This document shows, one piece after another, positions 42,702-50,603 of a DNA stretch of 64,000 nt (the stretch's first letter is position 1; each line of letters opens with the position of its first letter). Both the position numbers and the translations under genes were made by a program. Under the pieces are notes generated by a model. The model saw only the letters and a program-made list of their open reading frames with translations, was not told where the DNA came from and did not search any database. Where the stretch lies: contig JAICWS010000001.1 in assembly GCA_025934695.1 (NCBI GenBank), forward strand, positions 1,021,301 to 1,085,300, written 5' to 3'. Origin of the DNA: Alphaproteobacteria bacterium (lineage in GTDB: Bacteria > Pseudomonadota > Alphaproteobacteria > Micavibrionales > UBA2020).

Positions 42702-42802
42702 GGAGCTATAAAAAAAGGCCGCCAGTTTGCGCGAATTTCAACAATATCGCCACTGACAGCCGCTGATTTCACGATTCCATGTATTCTGGATCGTATCCAA
42801 TT

Positions 42803-42833
42803 TGGAAACTTTTGTCAACCACCAAAGTTTCCA
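42803..42833. promoter_or_regulatory. Probable repressor operator
   Basis: TGGAAACTTT (42803-42812) and AAAGTTTCCA (42824-42833) are a 10-bp inverted repeat with an 11-base spacer, just upstream of a likely -35/-10 (TTTCCG, 17 bases, TACTAT at 42857-42862) for the repressor gene. Confidence 0.6.
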
Positions 42834-42887
42834 TTTCCGTCAACGTCCGATTTTGCTACTATTGCCCTAAGAACGAACGAGGGAATC

Positions 42888-43535
42888 ATGAAAAACCGCA
42901 TCCGCGAACTGCGCATCGCCCGCGGCCTCAGCCAGGAAGACCTGGCGCAGGCCATCGGCCGGCAAAAGGCGCTGGTCAGCAAGCTGGAAAACGGCAAGAT
43001 CAAGCTGAACCAGCAATACATGGAGCTGCTGGCCGAGGCGCTGTCCTGCGCGCTGGCCGACCTGCTGGTGCCCGCGGCCGCGAAGGGCGGCAAGTCCCTG
43101 GCCAAACACCCCGTCAAGCTGCCGCGCGGCGCGGCGCACCCGACGGCGCGGCCTTTCGTGCCCGTCTATGGCCCGGCCGCCGCGTCGAAACCCGACAAGG
43201 TGCTCATCACCGAAGAATTCATCGTCGACCGCAAGCCCACGCCGCAGGAGCTCGACAACGTGCGCGACGCCTTCATCATGTACGTGGCGGGCGACAGCAT
43301 GTTCCCGCGTTACAAATACGGCGAGATGGTCTCCGTCCACCCTTACCGCCCGCCCTCGATCGGCCACGACTGCGTGCTCGTCTACGCCGACGGCAACGCC
43401 ATCGTGAAGGAATTCATGGGCGAGACCGAGGACAAGGCGGGCTGGAAACTGCGCCAGTACAACCCGGAAAAAATCCTGCGCGTGAAAAAGGCCGACGCGC
43501 GCGCGATCTACGCCGTGGTGGGGCGTCCGTCATGA
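42888..43535 (+). CDS. CI-like transcriptional repressor (HTH plus S24 domain), 215 aa
   Basis: The N-terminal HTH_3 domain (residues 3-60) reads IRELRIARGLSQEDLAQAIG then SKLENGKIKLNQQYMELLAE. The C-terminal LexA/CI peptidase-fold domain keeps a Ser-Lys dyad, S137 in VAGDSMFPRY and K174 in AIVKEF. I see no obvious Ala-Gly cleavage site in the linker, so RecA-driven self-cleavage is uncertain. CGAGGGAATC precedes ATG 42888. It is divergent from the phage genes as in a lysogeny switch, and its stop overlaps the start of a PDZ gene by 4 bases. Confidence 0.9.
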   Translation: MKNRIRELRIARGLSQEDLAQAIGRQKALVSKLENGKIKLNQQYMELLAEALSCALADLLVPAAAKGGKSLAKHPVKLPRGAAHPTARPFVPVYGPAAASKPDKVLITEEFIVDRKPTPQELDNVRDAFIMYVAGDSMFPRYKYGEMVSVHPYRPPSIGHDCVLVYADGNAIVKEFMGETEDKAGWKLRQYNPEKILRVKKADARAIYAVVGRPS

Positions 43536-44008
43536 GCGGCAATCAGCCCGAAAATCCGCCGAATGTGACTGTCAAGAAACGCTGGCTGAACAAAAACCCC
43601 GCGATGTTTTTATACTCCCTGCTCGGCGCGGCGATCGGCCTCGGCTATGCCATCTACACCGACCCGAACCGCCAGCCGCCGCCTCCGCCGCCGGAAGTGC
43701 AGGCGATGTCGTCGCACCCGGCGGCCGCGGTCTTCAGCGGCATCGGCCTCGACCTGCGCCCCGCGATCGGCGGCGCCACCGTCTATCGCCTCTTCCCCGG
43801 CACCACCGCCGCCCAGTCGGGATTGCGGCCCGGCGACCTCATCACCGCCGTGGACGGCTTGAATGTCGCGCAGAAAACCGTCGCCGATATTTATGGCCGC
43901 CTGCGCGGCCCCGCCGGCTCAGGAGTCACGATTACCTTTACCCGCAACGGCGGCGCGCCGCAGCACGTGACGCTGAAGCGCGAGCTGCTGCGGACGGGGG
44001 AGAAGTGA
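43532..44008 (+). CDS. Membrane-anchored PDZ-domain protein, 158 aa
   Basis: One membrane helix (about residues 25-43) and a Pro-rich linker precede a PDZ domain with the carboxylate loop GIGLDLRPAIGG and the signature SGLRPGDLITAVDGLNVAQK. There is no protease domain. PDZ domains bind C-terminal tails or feed substrates to proteases. The start overlaps the repressor stop (ATGA at 43532), so the two are translated together. A paralogue follows 13 bases downstream. Confidence 0.85.
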   Translation: MSGNQPENPPNVTVKKRWLNKNPAMFLYSLLGAAIGLGYAIYTDPNRQPPPPPPEVQAMSSHPAAAVFSGIGLDLRPAIGGATVYRLFPGTTAAQSGLRPGDLITAVDGLNVAQKTVADIYGRLRGPAGSGVTITFTRNGGAPQHVTLKRELLRTGEK

Positions 44009-44021
44009 TGCGGATGCGGTC

Positions 44022-44540
44022 ATGAGCGACAGCAGCGGTTCAGACCAGGAGCCGAAAAACCAGCGGGAAAACCCGCAGGACCACGCGCCCAAAGTCGTTA
44101 TCCGGCCCGCGCGGCGGCGCCTGTCCCTGCCCGTGGCGCAGGTGCTGCCCGTGATCATCGTCATGCTCGTGGGCTCCCTTTTCCTGCACTGGGATTTTGT
44201 CCAGACCTGGATCCAGCCGCTGCTCTCGATGCGCACCGTCAACACCGCGAAAACGAAACCCGCCCGCACCTTCGGCGGTGTCGGCCTCGCGCTCAAGTCC
44301 GCCGCTGGCGGCGCCGAAGTCGTCCGTGCCTTTCCCAACACCCCCGCCGCCCTCGCCGGATTGCAGCCCGGCGACCTCATCACCGCCATCGACGGCATCA
44401 GCCTCGCCCAAAAAACCCTCCCCGACATCTCCGCCCGCCTCCGCGGGCCCGAGGGGTCGGGCGTGACGATCAGCTATAGTCGGGGTGGTGGAGCGCCGAG
44501 GGAGGTGACGTTAATGAGGGTGATGCTGATGGCGAAATAG
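44022..44540 (+). CDS. Membrane-anchored PDZ-domain protein, 172 aa
   Basis: It has the same layout as the preceding gene: a charged N-terminus, a membrane helix (about residues 36-56), a linker, and a PDZ domain (VGLALKSAAGGAEVVRAFPN, AGLQPGDLITAIDGISLAQK). The two PDZ domains are close paralogues, so this is a tandem duplication. No peptidase domain is attached. It is the last gene of the repressor-PDZ-PDZ unit. Confidence 0.85.
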   Translation: MSDSSGSDQEPKNQRENPQDHAPKVVIRPARRRLSLPVAQVLPVIIVMLVGSLFLHWDFVQTWIQPLLSMRTVNTAKTKPARTFGGVGLALKSAAGGAEVVRAFPNTPAALAGLQPGDLITAIDGISLAQKTLPDISARLRGPEGSGVTISYSRGGGAPREVTLMRVMLMAK

Positions 44541-44615
44541 GTCAACATAAGGGAAAATATTAGCGGTTGGGCTGCAAGCGACCGCAATCATCTTGCGCAT
44601 GAGAGGATTTTTGAG

Positions 44616-46307
44616 ATGTCAGTTGAAAGCATAAAAAATGAAGTCCTTCACTTCTTAAAGCAAAACAGTAAAGACGTGAGGGTGCTCGTCATTAAAGGTA
44701 AATGGGGAATTGGAAAAACCTTTGCTTGGAATGCCTGGTCGAAAGAAGCTGCGAACTCCAATGAAATCAGTTCAACTAACTATTCTTATGTTTCGCTATT
44801 TGGCGTCAATAGCCTTGAAGAACTTAAAGCCTTAATTTTTATGCAGGCAATCCCCGCTTCTTGGGTTGGAAAAGACGCCGCTCAACGGAAAGCCTTGGAA
44901 AGCAAGCCAGATAAATTAATTCAATTTCTCAAAGGTAATCGCGCCGCCAAAGTGGCCTCTTCAAACTTTAGCACTGCCAAAAATATTGTTTCGAGCTTTG
45001 AAATGTATGGCTGGCTTAACGTCCAGGATTATTTGGTATGCATTGATGATTTTGAGAGAAAAAGCAAACAGCTAAATGCTCGGGATGTTCTAGGCTTGCT
45101 ATCAACATTGAAGGAGCAACGGAACTGCAAAATTGTTCTCATTCTCAACGATACCGAACTTTCCGAGGAGGATTCGATTGCTTACTCTAGTTATCGTGAA
45201 AAGATTGTCGATGTCGATATGGCGTTCGTCGCTGAGACCTCCGACTTGGTACCTCTTGTTTTTGATAAGCAAAGCGACAAAAATTTCGAGGCAGTCCTAA
45301 AGTACTCTAACGCCTTCGACATAAAAAACATCCGGACCCTTCAAAGGGTTAAGCGCTATCTTACCGATCTCAAAGACATTCTCGATACGCATGATGAAAC
45401 AACTCGCCACCTTTCCATCCACTCAATTGTCCGTCTTTGTGCACGCGGTTGGGAAGGTAAACGCCACATGGATCCTCAAGGCCTTCCGGAAAAACTTTTT
45501 GGCGCACCGGATATCAACCTTGACCATTTGTTTGACTCCTTCGTTCGCGAAGGCTTCTTCGATTCAGAAAAGATAAATAACGGCCTAACCAGCGCTTCAA
45601 GACAGATATCTAAAGATATGCAAAACAAATCCAGGATGACGGAATGGGAAGCGGTTTGGAAGAAGTTGCATGGCAGCTTTAGCAATAATCTGAATGAGAT
45701 TGTCGAAGATTTCAAAAACTATTTTAAAAAGGACGCTCCACTACATCATTTGGATTCGGCGACCGCGCGGCTAAAGGCCTTGGACGAGAACGACGCCGCA
45801 GATGATATCATTCGTGAATTCATAGAGGTCGGCAGGAAGGGCGGAGATCCCACTTATTTTTATGCCGATGCCTCTTTTGGAAATATTGCTTCTGACTTAG
45901 AAAATCGTCTCGCCGCTGTTGGTAACGAAATTGAGCTGTCAAAACATGCCAATACCAACTGGACGGCGGAATTGGAAAGAATAGTAAACGGAGATGAGCA
46001 GAAACCGCTCACACGCGAAGATATTAAACTTTTGGCCTTGATAGGCGAAGAAGACATGTATAACTTTCTCAAAAGTCAGCAATTGACAAATGTTACTCGA
46101 GACTTCTTGAAGGTTTGCCTGCGCCCGAAAAGCCGGGGCTGGTATAGCGAAATGGAACCTCAATATAACAAAATTTCTGAAACTATGCGCCGCGTGCTTG
46201 AACGCCTGGCGCATGAATCGAAAATTAATAGTTTCAGACTGCGGACATTATGGCAGCTAATACCTTTTCCGTCCCCTGAGTATTCTATGAGAAAAGATAC
46301 GGTTTAA
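44616..46307 (+). CDS. KAP-type P-loop NTPase, defence candidate, 563 aa
   Basis: Walker A GKWGIGKT (residues 28-35) and Walker B YLVCIDDFER (139-148) place it in the KAP/STAND-like P-loop group. After the ATPase come helical regions without recognised domains (a long acidic C-terminal half). Base composition is clearly AT-richer than the flanks, with many AAA, ATT and GAA codons, which indicates recent transfer. KAP-type NTPases are frequent in anti-phage islands; here it sits next to phage repressor genes. GAGAGGA lies upstream of ATG 44616. No effector partner gene is adjacent. Confidence 0.8.
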   Translation: MSVESIKNEVLHFLKQNSKDVRVLVIKGKWGIGKTFAWNAWSKEAANSNEISSTNYSYVSLFGVNSLEELKALIFMQAIPASWVGKDAAQRKALESKPDKLIQFLKGNRAAKVASSNFSTAKNIVSSFEMYGWLNVQDYLVCIDDFERKSKQLNARDVLGLLSTLKEQRNCKIVLILNDTELSEEDSIAYSSYREKIVDVDMAFVAETSDLVPLVFDKQSDKNFEAVLKYSNAFDIKNIRTLQRVKRYLTDLKDILDTHDETTRHLSIHSIVRLCARGWEGKRHMDPQGLPEKLFGAPDINLDHLFDSFVREGFFDSEKINNGLTSASRQISKDMQNKSRMTEWEAVWKKLHGSFSNNLNEIVEDFKNYFKKDAPLHHLDSATARLKALDENDAADDIIREFIEVGRKGGDPTYFYADASFGNIASDLENRLAAVGNEIELSKHANTNWTAELERIVNGDEQKPLTREDIKLLALIGEEDMYNFLKSQQLTNVTRDFLKVCLRPKSRGWYSEMEPQYNKISETMRRVLERLAHESKINSFRLRTLWQLIPFPSPEYSMRKDTV

Positions 46308-46597
46308 GTGGCGATGGGTCGCATTGGTTGAATGCACGTCTGATTTTCCGAACGACATACAATAGAGGTAAGTTGATCGCGCTTTTCGAAGAAAATTTTT
46401 CTCAGCGAAAGGTAACAACTTTTGTTCAATGGCATCACGCTCAAGTCTGAGCAATTTAGTGGCCGCCTTCAAATTGTAGCGATAATACTGCGCTCCTTTG
46501 CACGCCTATTTACAGCCGACGACTTAGGGGTAGCGAGCACCTATCAATAAAAGGCTTCAAAAAGAGACGAAGTAAGTTAAAAATATTTGTGCTTCCG
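46308..46597. other. AT-rich gap without recognised gene
   Basis: The stretch between the KAP NTPase and the convergent lipoprotein gene shares the low GC of the NTPase gene. I see no convincing ORF, repeat or terminator. It may be the edge of the transferred segment. Confidence 0.4.
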
Positions 46598-47191
46598 CTA
46601 AAACATTGGCCCCGTGCATTGTCCATTTAGCATCTGACCGTGGCAAACCGGATGATATGCTGCGTTCGGCAGGATACTGCCATGACATACACCCGCGACT
46701 ACCGCGCCAACGCATTCGCTGGAAGAGTAAACAGGCTGGTTGCCGCCGCTACCAACTATGCTTCCGGCATCCATTTGCTCTTCCTCTTCCTGAAAGGCCC
46801 GGGCCCGTCCGATTGAGCACTTCAACGCTTCCGACCGCCGCTCTACTTCGACGCACGAGAGCATTTGGGACGTCCCCTTCTTGAAGCCTTGCTCCATGCA
46901 GTAGTGTATAGTTGGATCACACTCGATGCTTCTGCGCTTGACTTCAGCGCTTACGACAGATGAACGAAATCTTGTGGAGTTGTGATCCGGGCGACAACCG
47001 GTCGAACCCTCTTGATAGCCGTCAGCCATAGCCGTCAGGACATTCGGAGCATGGCCGTTATATGCTTCGCATAACTGGACATCTGGCACAGACCTAATTT
47101 GACTTCGATCCATCCGCGCAACGACGTATGGAGAATTAGCGCAACCTGCTAAAATCAAAATTGCGGCGGTGATAAAGAAGCTTCTTATCAA
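46598..47191 (-). CDS. Cys-rich lipoprotein, 197 aa
   Basis: A lipoprotein signal ends LILAGC. The mature region has about ten more cysteines (CEAYNG, CRPDHNS, IECDPTIHYCMEQG, CVGAVVAGVCHG, CHGQMLNGQCTG) that could form disulfides in the periplasm. The last 60 residues are Gly/Cys repeats. Start TTG 47191 is preferred because AGAGGCACC precedes it and gives a short signal peptide; TTG 47221 is the alternative. Composition is lower in GC than most neighbours. No family recognised. Confidence 0.65.
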   Translation of the reverse strand: MIRSFFITAAILILAGCANSPYVVARMDRSQIRSVPDVQLCEAYNGHAPNVLTAMADGYQEGSTGCRPDHNSTRFRSSVVSAEVKRRSIECDPTIHYCMEQGFKKGTSQMLSCVEVERRSEALKCSIGRARAFQEEEEQMDAGSIVGSGGNQPVYSSSECVGAVVAGVCHGSILPNAAYHPVCHGQMLNGQCTGPMF

Positions 47192-47280
47192 GGTGCCTCT
47201 GAAATTTCCTGAAAGCGTCAATCGTTGTGAACCTTTCGGATCAAATGGAGCGGGTTAATTGACCAGCTGCCCCTTCCAAA

Positions 47281-47742
47281 TCAATCATTCGTCGTCTTCT
47301 TCTGTCCCGTGGCCGCCGGCGCCTGTTGCGGGGCCAGGGTGATGTTCTTGCCCATCGAGACGGTAAGGTTGGTGGGATAGTCGAAGCCCGCGCCGGAGGA
47401 GGCGTCGACCGCGTAGCCGATCAGGCCGCCCGCGATGATATTGCCCCAGACGCCGCCGTTGGAGGCGGATTTGACCGACAGGGTGCCGGGCTTATAGCCG
47501 GTCTTTTTGCAGACGACCACGAGGTCGCCGTAGCTTTTCTGCACCATGACGCTGCCGGGCGTGTTGGCGTACCAGGTGCCCTTGTCGTTGGTCAGCGCGC
47601 ATTTGGCGTTGTCGACGTCCTCGCCGCCCTTGACCGCGGCGACGGAGAGCGGCTGGAACTTGCCGCTGGTGACGGAAGCGCATCCCGACAGAAGGCAGGC
47701 AACGAGGCACGGCGCGGCGAGCGCGAGTTTGAAACGATTCAT
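47281..47742 (-). CDS. Lipoprotein, 153 aa
   Basis: The signal peptide ends CLLSGC (Cys21). The mature part has a PEGA-like beta pattern (NTPGSVMVQKSYGDLVVVCK, KTGYKPGTLSVKS), then a Gly-rich hydrophobic stretch (GGVWGNIIAGGLIGYAVDAS) and a conserved-looking YPTNLTVSM. This matches the general architecture of many proteobacterial envelope lipoproteins of unknown role. GTCAGGGAGAATTTTC precedes ATG 47742. Confidence 0.8.
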   Translation of the reverse strand: MNRFKLALAAPCLVACLLSGCASVTSGKFQPLSVAAVKGGEDVDNAKCALTNDKGTWYANTPGSVMVQKSYGDLVVVCKKTGYKPGTLSVKSASNGGVWGNIIAGGLIGYAVDASSGAGFDYPTNLTVSMGKNITLAPQQAPAATGQKKTTND

Positions 47743-47852
47743 GAAAATTCTCCCTGACGGATTGAATGCCGATTTTATGCCACGGCATGTCGTTGTATGC
47801 AACCGGAAACTGGCAGGCGGTATTATGCTAACGCCGCCACGCCCTCAACCGC

Positions 47853-47952
47853 CATCCCGAGCGCCAGCGAGGATCTTCCCAAGGATCGGCGACGCCGTGC
47901 GTCTGGTATTACTACACATTGGAAAGATTCCTCGGCTGCGCCTCGGAATGAC
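47853..47952. repeat. Palindromic repeat, class 2
   Basis: CATCCCGAGCGCCAGCGAGG and GATTCCTCGGCTGCGCCTCG are the paired arms. The same class occurs at 48138 and 51356. Confidence 0.75.
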
Positions 47953-47968
47953 ATTGTATTCGGATGAG

Positions 47969-47988
47969 ATTCCCGCTTTCGCGGGAAT
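47969..47988. repeat. Short palindrome
   Basis: ATTCCCGC and GCGGGAAT pair around TTTC, between two larger repeats. Confidence 0.6.
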
Positions 47989-48018
47989 GACGATTGAAGG
48001 TTGGCCGCGCACACAAGC

Positions 48019-48118
48019 CCACTCCAGCGAAAGCCGGAGTCCAGTTTATTGAACTTCTATCTCATGAATATTGAGGTAGAAAGAGTCGATGACTGGACTC
48101 CGGCTTTCGCCGGAGTGG
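48019..48118. repeat. Long palindromic repeat, class 1
   Basis: CCACTCCAGCGAAAGCCGGAGT and the matching CTCCGGCTTTCGCCGGAGTGG arms; inner CTTCTATCTCA and TGAGGTAGAA pair as in the 3735 copy. Compensating changes (CTCC/GGAG in place of CCCC/GGGG) keep the stem. Confidence 0.85.
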
Positions 48119-48137
48119 AAAAGAGCGCACCCTTGCT

Positions 48138-48239
48138 GTCATCCCGAGCGCCAGCGAGGGATCTTCCCAAGGATCGGCAATACCGGTATCCGTCATTATT
48201 GCACGCGGGAAAGATTCCTCGGCTGCGCCTCGGAATGAC
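48138..48239. repeat. Palindromic repeat, class 2
   Basis: GTCATCCCGAGCGCCAGCG and CCTCGGCTGCGCCTCGGAATGAC; near-identical to 47853-47952. Confidence 0.75.
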
Positions 48240-48254
48240 AATGATCGATAAAAT

Positions 48255-48938
48255 TTACGCCGGCTTCGGCGCGGCGCGCTTTGACGGTTTCGGGAACTTG
48301 CAGTCCCTGAACAGCGCGGTCAGGTCGTCGCGGCAGGTGGCGGAAATGGTGCGGGCCATGTCGCCGGAGTGATTGACGATGTACTGGCGCTGCTTGGGCG
48401 ACAACGTCCCCATCAGTTCGGTCAGCAGGTCGCCGCGGCCGTAGGACGAGAGCCACCAGGCGGCGCCGGGTGCGGAGAATAGTTTCGTGCACTGCGCGCC
48501 GTCGAGCCCGCGCAGCATTTTGGCGAGGCGCTCCTGCAACTGCGGGTCCTTCTCCGCGGCCAGCGTCTGCAGCACGGTCGCGTTCGGCGCGCCGTAATTT
48601 TCGCTTTCGGTCGCGCTTAAAATTCTTGCCTGCTGCGATTTGCCCAGCGTCTCGAGCACGTCGAACAGCGCCGCCGCCTGGCCGCGTTCGGCCAGCGTTT
48701 CGACGCGGCGCGGGTCGGAAGCGAGGAAGGCTTCGACCTTGTCGGCCTCGTCCCGCGCGACCAGTTTCGCCATCGCCTTCACGACCAGGTCGGACTTGTG
48801 GAGCAAATAGTAACCGGTCAAAAATTCGGCCTGCGGGTTGCGCACGGCGTTCAGGATGCGGCCCTTTTCCTTGGCGGCGGCGATCTCGAAAGCCTTGGCG
48901 GCTTCGGGGGTCATGGCTTGCGGGTCTTCCTGGTCCAT
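48255..48938 (-). CDS. Hypothetical protein, 227 aa
   Basis: No family recognised. The protein appears entirely helical, with HEAT/ARM-like spacing (AEFLTGYYLLHKSDLVVKAM, VEAFLASDPRRVETLAERGQ, TVLQTLAAEKDPQLQERLAK, LTELMGTLSPKQRQYIVNHS). The C-terminal CRDDLTALFRDCKF contains two cysteines, and the very end is basic (KPSKRAAPKPA). There is no signal peptide. It is monocistronic from shared promoter copy 15 with a short leader. Confidence 0.7.
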   Translation of the reverse strand: MDQEDPQAMTPEAAKAFEIAAAKEKGRILNAVRNPQAEFLTGYYLLHKSDLVVKAMAKLVARDEADKVEAFLASDPRRVETLAERGQAAALFDVLETLGKSQQARILSATESENYGAPNATVLQTLAAEKDPQLQERLAKMLRGLDGAQCTKLFSAPGAAWWLSSYGRGDLLTELMGTLSPKQRQYIVNHSGDMARTISATCRDDLTALFRDCKFPKPSKRAAPKPA

Positions 48939-49020
48939 GGCGATGAAATCCTTATTCGTCCTGTCAAAATGCGCGCGGTGATTTGGCGGCTATCATAGGG
49001 TCTTTGGCTTATTATGTCAA
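48939..49020 (-). promoter_or_regulatory. TTGACATAA promoter, short leader (copy 15)
   Basis: On the minus strand TTGACA is 49020-49015 and TATGAT 48997-48992, with a 17-base spacer. The 53-base leader lacks the hairpins. Confidence 0.75.
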
Positions 49021-49047
49021 ATTTTGTTATACGTCAATCCAACAACG

Positions 49048-49167
49048 AGTGCCACCCCGGCGAAGGCCGGGGTCCACGGACTTGAACCCATCCGCATGAC
49101 AACCAACCGACTGTTCTAAAACGTTCTTTCTCGTCCGTGGACCCCCGGCGTTCGCCGGGGTGGCACT
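49048..49167. repeat. Long palindromic repeat, class 1
   Basis: AGTGCCACCCCGGCG and CGCCGGGGTGGCACT outer arms, with an inner GTCCACGGAC/GTCCGTGGAC pair. Confidence 0.85.
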
Positions 49168-49219
49168 AAAAACAAACCACTGAAAATATAGTCAAATTAA
49201 GGGAACCTCATATTTTTAT

Positions 49220-49354
49220 TTGACATAATCACCACGTTTCTGCTATAAACTCTTCAGGCCAATGCAGTCCACGGCGGCGCGTGTTTAGGGTTTCCCGCGT
49301 CCCGGTAAAGCAAGGTTAAAACATCCGCCAGATTTTTCATGGAGGGTGTTCGAC
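49220..49354 (+). promoter_or_regulatory. TTGACATAA promoter and leader (copy 16)
   Basis: TTGACA is 49220-49225 and TATAAA 49244-49249, with an 18-base spacer. The leader has CCACGGCGGCGCGTGTTTAGG followed by GTTTCCCGCGTCCCGG (hairpin 1, GCGCG/CGCG arms); hairpin 2 is not evident. GGAGG precedes ATG 49355. Confidence 0.7.
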
Positions 49355-50056
49355 ATGCTTGGCATTTTCAAAAAAGTCGCCGGTAAATTCGGCAAGGAAA
49401 AAAATCCGCAGCTCGCGGAAATCAAAAAGCTCAAACTGCCCTACGACGTTGCGGCAGACGGTACGATCACCGTTCACGGCGATGTCGACCTGTCGCGCCG
49501 CGGGCTTTATTCCCTGCCCAACCTGTCGGACGTGACTGTCGAGGGCAATTTTTCCTGCGAAGGCAATCACCTGATGACGCTGCACGGCGCGCCGGCGAAA
49601 ATCACGGGCCGGTTCGATTGCTCGGGCAGCGAACTGGTCAACCTCGACGGCGGGCCCAAGGAAGTCGGCGGGCTATATGACTGTTCGCGCAACGAACTGG
49701 GGGACCTGCGGGGCGCCCCGCGCGAAGTTGCGGCGTTCGATTGCAGCAGCAACAGCGGTTACATGAGCCTTTATGGCGCACCGAAAAAAGTCACCGGCGA
49801 CTTCCGCTGCAACTATTGCTCGATCTCGACGCTGATGGATGCGCCGCAGGACGTCACCGGCACTTTCGCCGTCGTCGGGGCGGAACTGCAAACGCTCCAC
49901 GGCGTGCCGCAAAACTGCGCCCGCGTCGTCAGCGACTTCGGCAATTTCGACTCGCCGAAAGACATACCTTCCAATCTCGGCGGCCCCGCGCCCGCGCGCG
50001 AGATCGCGCCGCGCCAAACTTATCCTCAGCCCCCGGCCCCGCTGGGCGGTCCCTGA
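49355..50056 (+). CDS. LRR-like repeat protein, 233 aa (tandem gene 1)
   Basis: The N-terminal region has LPYDVAADGTITVHGDVDLS then SLPNLSDVTVEGNFSCEGNH, followed by repeats of about 20 residues (LMTLHGAPAKITGRFDCSGS, LVNLDGGPKEVGGLYDCSRN, GYMSLYGAPKKVTGDFRCNY). The array ends with VVSDFGNFDSPKDIPSNL, the block shared with all paralogues. The tail is Pro-rich. It is the first of three tandem LRR-like genes from promoter copy 16. GGAGGGTGTTCGAC precedes ATG 49355. Confidence 0.82.
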   Translation: MLGIFKKVAGKFGKEKNPQLAEIKKLKLPYDVAADGTITVHGDVDLSRRGLYSLPNLSDVTVEGNFSCEGNHLMTLHGAPAKITGRFDCSGSELVNLDGGPKEVGGLYDCSRNELGDLRGAPREVAAFDCSSNSGYMSLYGAPKKVTGDFRCNYCSISTLMDAPQDVTGTFAVVGAELQTLHGVPQNCARVVSDFGNFDSPKDIPSNLGGPAPAREIAPRQTYPQPPAPLGGP

Positions 50057-50087
50057 GAAACCATCGCTGACGCTCAGGAGGCAACGC

Positions 50088-50603
50088 ATGTTCGATCTGT
50101 TCAACAAAAAATCCGCGCCGAAACAAGCAGCCGGCAAACCCGTGGACCTGCGCAAGAAAGAAACGCTGCTGCATCATGTGAGCGCCGTCGCGGTCTGGCC
50201 TGACGGCACGCTGGTGGCGCAGCATGGCATCGACCTCTCCAACCGCGGCATCCAGGCGCTGCCGGATCTGTCGGGCGTGACGGTGCTGGGCGATTTCAAC
50301 TGTTCCGGCAACAAGCTGACATCACTCAAAGGCGCACCGAAAAAAGTGTACGGCAAGTTCGATTGCAGCAACAACGATCTCACCAGCCTGGAGCATGGCC
50401 CCGAAATGGTCGAGGGCGACTACATCAGTCACGGCAATAAACTTCCCGAGCCGGACCCGTTAAGCCTGCCGCCCGCCGCCCTCCGCGAGGAGCTGGCGCA
50501 ATTCTTGCGCGACGCCGCGGCGCAGGAGGCCGTGACGCTCGGCAAGCCGCTCGCCGTCAGCCGTCCCTTGTCACTTGTCTCGAGGAGAATGCCCGATGCT
50601 TGA
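50088..50603 (+). CDS. LRR-like repeat protein, 171 aa (tandem gene 2)
   Basis: The same N-terminal layout (VWPDGTLVAQHGIDLSNRG, ALPDLSGVTVLGDFNCSGNK) is followed by only two complete repeats (LTSLKGAPKKVYGKFDCSNN, LTSLEHGPEMVEGDYISHGN). The SDFG block is missing. It ends in the shared tail motif VSRPLSLVSRR. This is a shortened member of the family. CAGGAGGCAACGC precedes ATG 50088; it overlaps the next gene by 8 bases. Confidence 0.82.
   Translation: MFDLFNKKSAPKQAAGKPVDLRKKETLLHHVSAVAVWPDGTLVAQHGIDLSNRGIQALPDLSGVTVLGDFNCSGNKLTSLKGAPKKVYGKFDCSNNDLTSLEHGPEMVEGDYISHGNKLPEPDPLSLPPAALREELAQFLRDAAAQEAVTLGKPLAVSRPLSLVSRRMPDA

Noticed and set aside
41544-42887. N-terminal extension of the CI-like repressor frame
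   Set aside because: It crosses two palindromic repeats, the DUF1376 gene and the operator. The real start is ATG 42888, with a ribosome site and a normal HTH N-terminus.
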